Shown piece by piece: positions 1-11,013 of a stretch of DNA of 64,000 nucleotides; the stretch's first letter is position 1, and each line of letters begins with the position of its first letter. A program made the position numbers and the translations under genes. Under the pieces are notes generated by a model. That model was not told where the DNA came from. It ran no database searches and saw nothing but the letters and a program-made list of their open reading frames with translations. Source of the DNA: Inia geoffrensis. Its lineage: Eukaryota; Chordata; Mammalia; Artiodactyla; Iniidae. The stretch is from NCBI GenBank assembly GCA_036417435.1, contig CM070905.1:64807092-64871091 (forward strand). Direction: 5' to 3'.

Positions 1-706
1 AGGGAAACACACAGCAGATGAAAGAGCAAGGTAAAAACCCACCAGACCAAACAAATGAAGAGGAAATAGTCAGTCTACCTGAAAAAGAATTCAGAATAAT
101 GATAGTAAAGATGATACAAAATTTTGCTAATAGAATGGAGAAAATACAAGAACGTTTAACAAGGATCTGGAAGAACTAAAGAGCAAACAAACGATGATGA
201 ACAACACAGTAAATGAAATTAAAATTTCTCTAGAAGGAATCAATAGCAAAATGACTGAGGAAGAACAGATAAGTGACCTGGAAGATATAATAGTGGAAAT
301 AACTACCACAGAGCAGAATACAGAAAAAAGAATGAAAAGAATTGATGACAGTCTCAGAGACATCTGGGGCAACATTAAATGCACCAACATTCAAATTATA
401 GGGGTGCCAGGGGACGAAGAGAAAAAGAAAGGGACTAAGAAAATATTTGAAGACACTATAGTTGAAAACTTCCCTAATATGGGAAAGGAAATAGTCAATC
501 AAGTCCAGGAAGCGCAGAGAGTCCCATACAGGATAAATCCAAGGAAAAACATGCCAAGACACATATTAATCAAACTATCAAAAATTAAATACAAAGAAAA
601 AATATTAAAAGTAGCAAGGGAAAAGCAACAAATAACATACAAGGGAATCCCCATAAGGTTAACAGCTGATCTTTCAGAAGAACCTCTGAAAGCCAGAAGG
701 GAGTAG
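1..706 (+). pseudogene. L1-A ORF1 remnant (RNA-binding chaperone protein)
   Basis: The open part, 194-706 (170 residues), covers the end of the coiled-coil region, the RNA-recognition region with the block NIKCTNIQIIGVPG and the C-terminal domain with PRHILIKLSKIKYKEKILK. ORF1p is known to bind L1 RNA. Upstream of 194 the same coiled-coil coding is recognisable but frameshifted, and its beginning is outside the window. An in-frame TAG at 704-706 ends it at KARRE. Confidence 0.88.
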
Positions 707-944
707 CAGGACATGCGTAAAGTGATGAAAGGGAAAAACCTACAACCAAGATTTCCCAGCAAGGATCTCATTCAGATTCAACGGAGATATTAAAAGCTTT
801 GCAGACAGGCAAAAGCTAAGAGAATTCAGCACCACCAAACCAGCTTTACAGCAAATGCTAAAGGAACTTTTCTAGGCAGGAAACATATGAGAAGGAAAAG
901 ACCTACAATAAGAAACCCAAAACAATTAAGAAAATGGTACTAGG

Positions 945-1500
945 AACATACATATCAATAATTACCTTAAATGTAAATGGATTAAATGCTCCAACCAAAA
1001 GACATAGACTGGCTGAATAGATACAAAAACAAGACCCATATATATGCTGTCTACAAAAGACCCACTTCAGACCTAGGGACACATACAGGCTGAAAGTAAG
1101 GGGATGGAAAAAGATATTCCATACAAATGGGAATCAAAAGAAAGCTGGAGTAGCAATTCTCACATCAGACAAAATAGACTTTAAAACAAAGACTATTACA
1201 AGAGACAAAGAAGGACACTAAATAATTATCAAGGGATCACTACAAGAAGATATAACAATTATAAATATTTATACACCCAACATAGGAGCACCTCAATACA
1301 TAAGGCAAATACTAACATCCATAAAAGGGGAAATCGACAGTAACACATTCATAGTAGGGGACTTTAACACCCCACTTTCACCACTGGACAGATCATCCAA
1401 AATGAAAATATATAAGAAAACACAAACTTTAAATGACACATTAAACAAGATGAACTTAATTGACATTTATAGGACATTTCATCCAAAAACAACTTTCTTG
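945..1500 (+). pseudogene. L1-A ORF2 endonuclease domain remnant
   Basis: Apurinic-type endonuclease part of ORF2. Visible blocks include ITLNVNGLNAPTKRHRLAEW, then CCLQKTHF and later FIVGDFNTPLSPLDRSS. A TAA interrupts it near 1219. The C-terminal part of the domain and the linker to the reverse transcriptase are deleted, with local duplication at 1495-1555. Confidence 0.85.
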
Positions 1501-1589
1501 AGAAGAATGCACTTTTCTCTTTCTTGAGAAGAAAGAATGCACTTTCTTCTCAAGTGCTCAAATGTTTTGGCCACAAAAAAAAGGGAGAA

Positions 1590-3900
1590 GACTCAAATCA
1601 ATAGAATTAGAACTAAAAAGGGAGAAGTAAGAACCGACACTGCAGAAATAAAAGGATCATGAGAGATTACTACAGGCAACTATATGCCAATAACATGGAC
1701 AACCTGAGAGAAATGGACAAATCCTTAGAAATGCACAACCTTCCGAGACTGAACCAGGAAGAAATAGAAAATATAAACAGACCAATCAAAAGTGCTGAAA
1801 TTAAAACAGTGATTAAAAATCTTCCAACAAACAAAAGCCGAGGACCAGATAGCTTCACAGGCGAATTCTATCAAACATTTAGAGAAGAGCTAACACCTAT
1901 CCTCCTCAAAATCTTCCAAAATGTAGCAGAGGGAGGAATACTCCTAAACTCATTCTACAAGGCCACCATCACCTTGATACCAAAACCAGACAAAGATGTC
2001 ACAAAGAAAGAAAACTACAGGCCAGTATCACTGATGAACATAGATGCAAAAATCCTCAACAAAATAGTAGCAGACAGAACCCAACAGCACATTTAAAGGA
2101 TCATACACCATGATCAAGTGGGGTTTATCCCAGGAATGCAAGGATTCTTCAATATACACAAATCAATCAATGTGATACACCATACTAACAAATTGAAGAA
2201 TAAAAACCATATGATAATCTCAATAGATTCAGAAAAAGCTTTCGACAAAATTCAACACCCATTTATGATAAAAACTCTACAGAAAGTAGACATAGAGGGA
2301 ACGTACCTGAACATAATAAAGGCCATATATGATAAACGCATACCAACATCATCCTCAATGGTGAAAAACTGAAACCATTTCCACTAAGATCAGGAACAAG
2401 ACAAGGTTGTCCACTCTCAACACTATTATTCACCATAGTTTTGGAAGTTTTAGTGACAGCAATCAAAGAAGAAAAAGAAATAAAAGGAATCCAAATCAGT
2501 AAAGAAGTAAAGCTGTCACTGTTTCCACATGAAATGATACTATACTAGAGACTCCTAAAGATGCTGCCAAAAATCTACTAGAGCTAATCAATGAATTTGG
2601 TAAAGTAGCAGGATACAAAATTAATGCACAGAAATCTCTTGCATTCCTATACACTAATGATGAAAAATCTGAAAGTGAAATTAAGAAAACCCTCCCATTT
2701 ACCATTGCAACAAAAAGAATAAAATGCCTAGGAATAAACCTACCTAAGGAGACAAAAGACCTGTATGCAGAAAATTATGAGACACTGATGAAAGAAATTA
2801 AAGATGATACAAATAGATGGAGTGATATACCATGTTCTTGGATTGGAAGAATCAACATTGTGAAAACGACTTTACTACCCAAAGCAATCTACAGATTCAA
2901 TGCAATCCCTATCAAACTACCACTGGCATTTTTCACAGAACTAGAATAAAAAATTTCACAGTTTGTATGGAAACACAAAAGACCCCAAATAGCCAAAGCA
3001 ATCTTCAGAAAGAAAAACAGAGCTGGAGGAATCAGGCTCCCTGACTTCAGACTATGCTACAAAGCTACTATAATCAAGACAGTATGGTACTGGCACAAAA
3101 ACAGAAAGATAGATCAATGGAACAGGATAGAAAGCCCAGAGATAAACCCACGCACATATGGTCACCTTATTTTTGAAAAAGGAAGCAAGAATATATAATG
3201 GAGAAAAGACAGCTTCTTCAATAAGTGGAGCTGGGAAAACTGGGCAGCTACATGTAAAAGAATGAAATTAGATCACTCCCTAACACAGTACACAAAAAAT
3301 AAACTCAAAATGTATTAAAGACCTAAATGTAAGGCCAGAAACTATCAAACTCTTAGAGGAAAACATAGACAAAACACTCTATGACATAAATCACAGCAAG
3401 ATCCTTTTTGACGCACCTCCTAGAGAAATGGAAATAAAAACAAAAATAAACAAATGGGACCTAATGAAACTTAAAATCTTTTGCACAGCAAAGGAAACTG
3501 TAAACAAGACGAAAAGACAGCCCTCAGAATGGGAGAAAATATTTGCAAACGAAGCAACCGACAAAGGATTAATCTCCAAAATTTACAAGCAGCTCATGTA
3601 GCTCAATACCAAAAAAACAAACAACCCAATCCAAAAATGGGCAGAAGACCTAAATAGACATTTCTCCAAAGAAGATATACAGATTGCCAACAAACACATG
3701 AAAGAATGCTCAACGTCATTAATCATTAGAGAAATGCAAATCAAAACTACAATGAGATATCACCTCACGTCAGTCAGAATGGCCATCATCAAAAAATCTA
3801 CAAACAGTAAATGCTGGAGAGGGTGTGGAGAAAAGGGAAGCCTCTTGCACTGTTGGTGGGAATGTAAATTGATACAGCCACTATAGAGAACAGGATGGAG
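1590..3900 (+). pseudogene. L1-A ORF2 reverse transcriptase and C-terminal region remnant
   Basis: Several frames cover the reverse transcriptase: 1659-2096 includes the TLIPKPDKD block and [17 protein letters not shown]; 2118-2372 includes GFIPGMQG and [12 protein letters not shown]. The catalytic Asp-Asp block near 2520-2535 is mutated: the two Asp are replaced (reads FPHEM). Later frames at 2832-3044 and 3698-3886 belong to the C-terminal region, including the cysteine-rich [19 protein letters not shown]. Dead by stops and frameshifts. Confidence 0.9.
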
Positions 3901-3923
3901 GTTCCTTAAAAAACTAAAAATAT

Positions 3924-4128
3924 GGGCTTCCCTGGTGGTGCAGTGGTTGACAGTCTGCCTGCCGATGCTGGGGACACAGGTTCGTGCCCTGGTCCGGAAA
4001 GATCCCACATGCCGTGGAGCGGCTAGGCCCGTGAGCCATGGTCACTGAGCCTGCATGTCCGGAGCCTGTGCTCCACAGCGGGAGAGGCCACAGCGGTGAG
4101 AGGCCCGTGAACTGCAAAAAAAAAACCA
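3924..4128 (+). mobile_element. CHR-2-like tRNA-derived SINE (copy A) in L1-A ORF2
   Basis: Starts GGGCTTCCCTGGTGGTGCAG, has the promoter-like core GGTTCGTGCCC and ends in an A-rich tail. Flanked by direct repeats AAAAACTAAAAATA ending at about 3922 and 4142. It splits L1 ORF2, so it is younger than L1-A. Confidence 0.93.
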
Positions 4129-4138
4129 AAAAAACTAA

Positions 4139-4467
4139 AAATAGAACCACCATACCACTCAGCAATCCCACTACTGGGCATATACCCTGAGAAAACCATA
4201 ATTCAAAAAGAGTCATGTACCAAAATGTTCATTGCAGCTCTACTTACAGTAGCCAGGCCATGGAAGCAACCTAATTATCCATCGACAGATGAATGGATAA
4301 AGAAGATGTGGCACATATATACAATGGAATATTACTCAGCCATAACAAGAAACAAAATTGAGTTATTTGTAGTGAGGTGGATGGACCTAGAGTGTTTCAT
4401 ACAGAGTGAAGTAAGTCAGAAAGAGAAAAACAAATACCGTATGCTAACACATATATATGGAATCTAA
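4139..4467 (+). pseudogene. L1-A ORF2 C-terminal end after the SINE
   Basis: Resumes the ORF2 frame after the SINE insertion, with a block reading TDEWIKKMWHIYTMEYYSA, and ends in KYRMLTHIYGI with TAA at 4465-4467, the usual L1 ORF2 C-terminus. The 3' untranslated region follows. Confidence 0.88.
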
Positions 4468-4849
4468 AAGAAAAGAAAAAATGGTCATGAAGAACCTAGG
4501 GGCAGGATGGGAATAAAGATGCAGACCTACTAGAGAATGGACTTGAGGACCCGGGTAGGGGGAAGGGTAAGCTGGGACAAAGTGAGAGAGTGGCATGGAC
4601 ATATATACACTACCAAATGTAAAACCCATAGGTAGTGGGAAGCAGCCTCATAGCACAGGGAGATCAGCTCGGTGCTTTGTGACCACCTAGAGGGGTGGGA
4701 TAGGGAGGGTGGGAGGGAGGGAGACGCAAGAGGGAAGAGGTATGGGAACATATGTATATGTATAACTGATTCACTTTGTTATAAAGCAGAAACTAGCACA
4801 CCATTGTAAAGCAATTATACTCCAATAAAATGTTAAAAAAAAGTCTACA

Positions 4850-5197
4850 GAGATTTCCCTGGTGGTTCAGTGGTTAAGAATCCACCTGCCAATGCAGGGG
4901 ACATGGGTTTGATCCCCTGTGTGGGAAGATCCCACATGCCTCACAGCAACTAAGCCCATGCACCACAACTACTCAGCCTGTGCCCTAGAGCCTGCGTGCC
5001 GCAACTATTGAGCCTGCATGCTACAACTACTGAGTCCATGTGCTGCAACTACTGAAGCCCATGTGCATAGAGCCTGTGCTCTGCAACAAGAGGAGCCACC
5101 GCAGTGAGAAGCCCATGCACCACACCGAAGAGTAGTCCCCACTCACCTCACCTAAAGAAGCCTAAGCGCAGCAACGAAGACCCAATGCAGCCAAAAA
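4850..5197 (+). mobile_element. CHR-1-like tRNA-derived SINE (copy B)
   Basis: Longer SINE type with the repeated ACAACTACTGAG-like modules and a CCCAATGCAGCC end before the A tail. Flanked by AAAAAAGTCTACA at about 4837-4849 and 5199-5211. It sits at the junction of two L1 copies. Confidence 0.92.
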
Positions 5198-5204
5198 AAA
5201 AAAA

Positions 5205-5925
5205 GTCTACAATTAACAAATGCTGGAAAGGGTGTGGAGAAAAGGGAACCCTCCTACAGCTACTGTGGAAAACAGCATGGAGGTTCCTCAGAAAACTAAA
5301 AATAGAATGACCATGTGATTCAGCAATCCCACTCCTGGGCATATATCCCAGACAAAACTCTAATTCAGAAAGATACATGCACCCTTATGTTCATAGCAGC
5401 ACTATTAGCAATAGCCAAATCTAAATGTGCATTGACAGATGAATGGATAAAGAAGATGTGGAACATATATACAATGGGATACTACTCAGCCATAAAAAGG
5501 ATGAAATAATGCCATTTGTAGCAACATGGATGCAACTAGAGATGATCATACTAAGTGAACTGAGTCAGAAAGAGAAAGACAAATACCATATATCACTTAT
5601 ATGTGGAATCTAAAATATGGCACAAGTGAAACTATCTACAAAACAGAAACAGCCTCACAGACATCGGGGGAGGAAGGGTGGGGGAGGGATTGTCGGGGAG
5701 TTTGGGGTTAGTAGATTCAAACTATTACATATAGAATGGATAAACCACAAGGTCCTACTGTATAGCACAGAGAGCTATATGCAATATCCTGGGATAAACC
5801 ATGATGGAAAAGAATATAAAAAAGCATGTATATATGTGTATAACTGAGTCACTTTGCTGCACAGCAGAAATTAACACATTGTGAATCAACTATACTTCAA
5901 TAAAAAAATGAATTAAAAAAAAGAA
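5205..5925 (+). mobile_element. L1 retrotransposon copy B, 3' part
   Basis: Starts in the ORF2 cysteine-rich region ([16 protein letters not shown]), runs through TDEWIKKMWNIYTMGYYSAI in frames ending near 5509, then the 3' untranslated region with GTATAGCACAGAGAGC and the end ATACTTCAATAAAAAAATG. No intact frame. The 5' part is separated from it by L1-A and the SINE. Confidence 0.88.
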
Positions 5926-6560
5926 ATACACAGCCATCAATTGTAATTTGTTTAATAAAATCACCACCTCTCATAAAATCAAAATTGAGTCACCTCTGGT
6001 TTTATTTATCTGAGTCTTGCTTCTTTGTTTCTTAGTAAACCTGGCTAAAGGGTTTTCAGATTTTATCTTTTCAAAAAACCAACTCTTGGTTTTGTTGATT
6101 TTTTTTAATGCTTTTCTACTCTCTGTTGTTTATTTCTGCTCTTCTGATAACTGTGGGCTTAGTTTGTTCTTCTTTTTCTACTTCCTTTAGGTGTAAAGTT
6201 AAATTGTTTATTTGAGATCTTTCGGGGTTTTTTTCTTTCATTTTTAATGTAGGCATTTATTGCTACGTACTTCCCTCAGTAATGTTTTTCCTGCATCCCA
6301 TACGTTTTGGTACATAATGTTTCGATTTTCATTTGTCTCGAGATTTTTTTTATTTCCCTTCTGACTTCTTCTTTGACCCATTGGTTGTTCAAAAGTGTGC
6401 TGTTTAATTTCCACGTGTTTGTGAATTTTCCAGTTTTCCTTCTGCTATTGACTTCTAAAATGGCCAACAGGTATGTGAAAGCTGTTCAATGTTACTATCA
6501 TCAGGGGAACGCAAATCAAAACCACAGTATGTTTTACATATGTCAGGGTGGCTATTATAA

Positions 6561-6590
6561 AAAAAAAAGAGAGAGAGAGAGAGAGAGACA
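6561..6590. repeat. A/GA simple repeat
   Basis: An A run followed by (GA)n of about 20 bp, inside L1-C. Confidence 0.85.
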
Positions 6591-6700
6591 AGTGTCAGCA
6601 GGATGCAGAAAAAGTTTTGGAACTGTTGGTGGGAATACAAAATAGTTCAGCAGCCACTGTAGAAAGCAGTATGGAGATTCAATTCTAAAAACTTAAAATA

Positions 6701-6905
6701 GGGCTTCCCTGGTGGCGCGGTGGTTGGGAGTCCACCTGCCAATGCAGGGGACATGGGTTCGTGCCCCGGTCCGGGAGGGTCCCGCGTGCCGCGGAGTGGC
6801 TGGGCCTGTGAGCCATGGCCACTGGGCCTGCGCGTCCGGAGCCTGTGCCCTGCAATGGGAGAGGCCACAACAGTGAGACGCCTGCGTAGCGCAAAAAAAA
6901 GAAAA
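6701..6905 (+). mobile_element. CHR-2-like SINE (copy C)
   Basis: Head GGGCTTCCCTGGTGGCGCGG, core GGTTCGTGCCCCGG, A tail. Flanked by AAAAACTTAAAATA at 6687-6700 and about 6908-6920. Inserted in L1-C. Confidence 0.93.
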
Positions 6906-7493
6906 AAAAAAACTTAAAATAGAACTACCATATGATCCAGTGTTACCACTTCTGGGTATTTATCCAACAGAATTGAAGTCGGGATCTCAAAGAGATATAT
7001 GTACTCTCATGTTCACTGCACTATTCATAATAGCCAAGATGCTGAAACAAACCCAATGTTCATCAACAGATAAATGGATAAAGAAAAAGTGCTATCCATA
7101 TACAATGGAATATTACCCAGCCTTTTAAAAAAAAGGGAATTTTGCAATATGTGACAACACAGATGAACTTTGAGGACATTATGCTAAGTGAAATAAGCCA
7201 GTCAGAGAAGGACAAATATTGCATAATTCCACTTTTATGAGGTATCTAAAATAGTCAAATTCACAGAATCAAAGAGTAGAATGGTGGTTGCCAGGGACTG
7301 GGAGAAGGGAGAAATGGGTTACTAACCAATGAGCATAAAGTTTCAGTTAAACAAGGTGAATAAGCTCTAGAGATCTGCAGTACAACATTGTACCTATACA
7401 GTTAAAAATACTGTATTGTAAATTTTAAATTTTGTTAAGAAGGTAGATCTCATGTAAAGTGTTCTTACCATAATAAAATAATGTTTAAAAAAA

Positions 7494-7664
7494 AAAAGAG
7501 AAAGTCACCACACAGGTAGCAACCTGAAGAAAAGAAAACACACCATGCAAAAGTATGCACACACACATGTGCATACATGCACATACTATACAGGAAGGGA
7601 AGAAAGAATGTGGAGAAGGAAGAATAGAAGAAGAAAGGGGTGAAAGGCAAGAAAATACCACACG
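7494..7664. other. Short A-rich spacer, no gene
   Basis: Purine-rich DNA between the L1-C tail and SINE D, with a weak (CA)n near 7558-7572. Nothing else is seen. Confidence 0.6.
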
Positions 7665-7680
7665 AAAAAATTATCAAATA

Positions 7681-7861
7681 GGGCTTCCCTGGTGGCGCAG
7701 TGGTTGAGAGTCTGCCTGCCGATGCAGGGGACACGGGTTCGTGCCCCGGTCAGGGAGAATCCCACACACCGCGGAGCGGCTGGGCCCGTGAGCCATGGCC
7801 GCTAAGCTCCGCAACGGGAGAGGCCACAGCAGTGAGAGGCCCGCATACCGGGAAAAAAAAA
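7681..7861 (+). mobile_element. CHR-2-like SINE (copy D), internally shortened
   Basis: Same head and core as the other CHR-2-like copies. The stretch between AGCCATGGCCGCT and CTCCGCAACGGGAG is shorter than in copies C and G, which indicates an internal deletion. Perfect 16-bp duplication AAAAAATTATCAAATA at 7665-7680 and 7862-7877. Confidence 0.93.
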
Positions 7862-7877
7862 AAAAAATTATCAAATA

Positions 7878-9938
7878 ACACAGCCTAGTAAGCATAGATA
7901 ACCTACAGAAGAAAATTCCCAATTTATAGATCAACTTAATAAACATCAGTTCGAGAAAACAGAAGTTCCAAGATTGAATAAGACAAGACCAGAAGGTAAG
8001 AGAAAAAGTGGTTGTGGAGGTGGACAAGTCTGAAATATGCAGGGCAGACTGGCAGACTTGAAATTCCAGCAGGAGTTGAGGACTCAGTCCTGAGTCTCAG
8101 TCTGCAGGCAGCCTGGATGTAAAACACGCTTCTTCTTCTGGTGACCTTGCTGTTTTAAAGACTTCAACTGATTGGATGAGTCCCACCCACATTATTGAGG
8201 GTAATCTACTTTACTCGAAGTCTACTGATTTAAATGTTAATTACATCTTAAAAACACCTTCACAGCAACACCTAGATTTGTGTTTGACCAAACAACTGGG
8301 TACCATAGCCTAGCTAAATTGATACATAAAATCAGTTGAGAGAGAAAAATATTAAGAGGGAGGGAGAATGGGAGAGAAAGAGACAGAGGTTACAAGTTTA
8401 AGGAAATAAATTGAGGATCAAAGCAACATAATAAAGATTATAGCTAAATTTAAAAGGCAAAAGATTCATACGATCTGAGGAGAAACTAGAGTATATAAAA
8501 TGAGAAACCATAAGTAACAGAATATATATAGCTAACAAATTACCAACCTAGAGGAAAAAACCAGAGAACCTCATGATGACGACAGATTTTAAAATGCAAA
8601 TATATCGAAAAAAATAAAAGCAAAGCAAATATATGAAGGAGAAAGAAGGATGATCCAAAATAAAGTTAACTGATGTCCTTTAAGTAGAAAACTTAATAAA
8701 TAAATTTCCATGGGAAAAAAAGGAATTAATCTTCATATCCAAAAAGCATATCAGATTTCAGAAAAATCCTAGTTAACTTACTGAACTTCAATCAGGCTGG
8801 CCTTAGATTTCTACATATAACATTTTATGCCATAAGCATAAGAACAATGTCTACAGAATTCTATGACAGCCTGAAGCCATGATATTAGTCAAGTATAAAA
8901 CCAATAGGCAGTCAGTCAATCTAAAACATTAAAGAATTTGGGGACCACAAAACTCATGAGCTTTTCTTCAAAAACTGCTTTTTAAAATATATCAAAATTT
9001 AAAATTACTTTCATAGAATGAATGAAAATAACAAACTAGGGAATGGTGAAACAATGTAAAAATGACAAGTGATGAGTTGTGTCTCCATTTAAGTAGAGTA
9101 CAAAGAAAACATTATGTTTACAGAATAGATTATGTTTACAGAATAGAATGTAAATACCAAAAACCTTGGCAGTATGAAAATAATAATGTTACTAACAAAT
9201 ACCAGGAGATTAAAGAAAAGAAGTAAAAGGAAACATGAGAGCACTAATTCCCCATCATCAAAAAGTCAGTCAACACCCTCTTAAATTGAAGATGTAGTTT
9301 TAAAAAGGCTCCAAACTCTTAATGATCTCCATAATCCTTCTATTTAATCTTTTAATAGGGATCTTTTAAGAAATAATGATTCAGAACATTTGATCTTTAG
9401 CAACTTCTTTCACGTCACCTTATTTTCATTTGCTAGCTCTAAATTCAAATAAAACTTAATTTAATACATTTTATTCTTAAAATATCACATACAACATGAT
9501 CCTATTTTATGAAAAATATTTTTCAAAGCTTTCTTTCTAGCCTCTGTTTGCATACATATATAGAAAGATAATGGGATAATGCTCACTTAATAAGACAATT
9601 GCTTGGGGTAGTGAGATTGGAGATCACTTCTATCACTTTTCTGCAATTTTTTGAATTGCTTAAACCCTTCATTACAAAAATAATAAAGTAATTTTTCTAT
9701 GAAAAGAAGTTTTGATGTCAAATGACAAAAATGAGTTCTACAGACACAGTAATGTCTTCTACATACATTTGAAAGTTACAATACATTGCCATAAGTATTA
9801 ACTTTTCAAAGGCATGTGTACCTCATTTCCAGAATTAGATCATAATTTTCTTGGGGAGGAAAACGAAGGTTTATAGCTGGTAATATGCCTAGCAAATCAC
9901 TAAGCACTTTAAAATTACACGTTTATAATTATATATTT
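7878..9938. other. AT-rich intergenic DNA, no gene recognised
   Basis: No coding frame of note. A GA-rich patch lies at about 8340-8390. A short direct repeat occurs near 9112-9148 (ATTATGTTTACAGAATAGA twice). 9540-9690 has a weak resemblance to tails of old LINE-type repeats. Confidence 0.6.
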
Positions 9939-9939
9939 A

Positions 9940-9965
9940 TACACACACACACACACACACACACA
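9940..9965. repeat. (AC)n microsatellite
   Basis: About 13 uninterrupted AC units, just upstream of the ERV copy. Confidence 0.95.
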
Positions 9966-10024
9966 AAATTAAGCTTTGGGTTTTTGCCTTTTGAACCATA
10001 GGGAATCACTCTGTTAGCAATCAG

Positions 10025-10037
10025 AAATTAATCTAGT
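10025..10037. repeat. Target-site duplication, left copy (13 bp)
   Basis: AAATTAATCTAGT, identical to 13075-13087. The minus-strand RNase H frame finds its stop codon inside this host sequence (10028-10030). Confidence 0.88.
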
Positions 10038-10786
10038 TCCTGTGGGGAATACTGGGGAAGGCTAGGGAGTTCAGGGGGGCCAATCACTAGAGCCATAACT
10101 TGTTCAGGTTCCTGCAATTGAACTGCCTGTTTTGCAATTTGATCAGCTTTGCTGTTCCATCCATCCCTCTGATGGCCCCTACAGGGGATTACTGCTACCT
10201 GGGTCGGAAGCTGCACTGCTTCTAAAAGAGCCAGAATCAAATCTTTATGTTTTGTGGGGGAATTTTTAGCAGTTAACATTCCTCTTTCTTTCCAAATGGC
10301 AGCATGAGCATGTAGCACGTGGAACCTGTATTTAGAGTCAGTAAAAATATTTAATTGCCTATTCTTCCCTAATTGCAAAGCTCTCATTAATGCAATTAGT
10401 TCAGCCTTCTGGGCTGACGTCTGGGGTGGCAGGGCCTTGGCTTTTATGACTTCATTTAGACTAGCTATGGCATACCCCACCTTTCGGGTTCCCATTTGTA
10501 CAAAACTGCTCCCATCAGTAAACCAGTTGACCCCAGAGCTGTCAGGAGGTTCATCTCGAAGATCAGACCTGCTGGAGTAAGTTTGTTCTATGTCTCTATA
10601 CACTGATGCAATGTCTCCACTCGCGACTGCAGGAAGCAGAGTTGCTGGGTTCAGGGTTTGGCACACCTTTAAGGTAATGCCAGGGGTGTCCATTAGGAGG
10701 GCCTGATACCTTGTTAACTTTCTTCCAGTCAACCAATGATGTCCTTTGACTTCCAGCACAGATTGTACCTGATGAGGGGTTAACAC
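10028..10786 (-). pseudogene. ERV pol remnant: RT connection and RNase H domain
   Basis: An open frame of 252 residues. A tether region is followed by an RNase H fold at about residues 85-225, with the block WFTDGSSF, a later ELIAL segment, IFTDSKY and a C-terminal KADQIAKQA. The acidic positions expected of the active site therefore look present. The frame is in the same phase as the RT frame at 10811-11002, separated by a single in-frame TAG at 10811-10813. The C-terminal residues come from host flank. No start signal or intact pol context exists, so a functional product is unlikely. Confidence 0.85.
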
Positions 10787-10810
10787 ATCTAAGTGTTGTC
10801 CCCAGGTGAG

Positions 10811-11008
10811 CTAGGAAGCCTCATTAACCAACAGGGCTGTGGCTGCTACTCCCCACAGGCAGCTTGGCCATCCCAGGGCCACTGAGTCCAGTTGTTTTGA
10901 AAAGTAAGCCACTGGTCTCTGATCTGGTCCCAGCTTTTCGGTCAGGACTCCTAGTGCCATCCCTGACCTCTCATGAATGAATAGGACAAAGGACTTGTCC
11001 AAATTTGA
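10811..11008 (-). pseudogene. ERV pol remnant: end of reverse transcriptase palm/thumb
   Basis: A 63-residue frame with [20 protein letters not shown], characteristic of the gammaretroviral RT connection region. It ends at a TAG and starts at the inversion junction near 11010. The upstream polymerase part is missing. Confidence 0.85.
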
Positions 11009-11013
11009 GCTGG

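Larger units (their letters stand above)
1..4843 (+). mobile_element. L1 retrotransposon copy A, degraded, entering from the left edge
   Basis: Artiodactyl-type LINE-1 in sense orientation. The order is ORF1 (to 706), endonuclease part of ORF2 (about 950-1500), an internal deletion (about 1500-1600), reverse transcriptase and C-terminal parts (1600-4467, split by a SINE at 3924-4128), then a 3' untranslated region with a purine- and G-rich tract and an AATAAA at 4824 before the A tail. It is inactivated by stops, frameshifts and the ORF2 deletion. It lies directly against a second L1 (after 5205), so it probably inserted into that copy. Confidence 0.93.
5938..7493 (+). mobile_element. L1 copy C with inverted 5' portion (twin-priming structure)
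   Basis: 5938-6465 is L1 ORF2 linker sequence on the minus strand (KLNSTLLNNQWVKEEVRREI is readable). From 6466 the sequence switches to plus-strand ORF2 C-terminal region, 3' untranslated region and A tail ending at about 7498. An inverted 5' part joined to a sense 3' part is the known signature of twin priming. A SINE splits the sense part at 6701-6905. Target duplications are unclear because of age. Confidence 0.8.

Noticed and set aside
1659..2372. Possible independent reverse-transcriptase gene
   Set aside because: It is an L1 ORF2 fragment with a mutated catalytic block, stops and frameshifts.
3960..4030. tRNA-like promoter boxes in the SINEs
   Set aside because: The A/B-box-like sequences are inherited from the tRNA ancestor of the SINE; no cloverleaf or mature tRNA gene is present.
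4001..4216. Open frames on the minus strand over SINE copies (also at 6.65-6.9, 7.7-8.0, 25.3-25.5 and 48.9-49.2 kb)
   Set aside because: All are shadows of the GC-rich CHR-2-like SINE body, repeated with the same residues at each copy.
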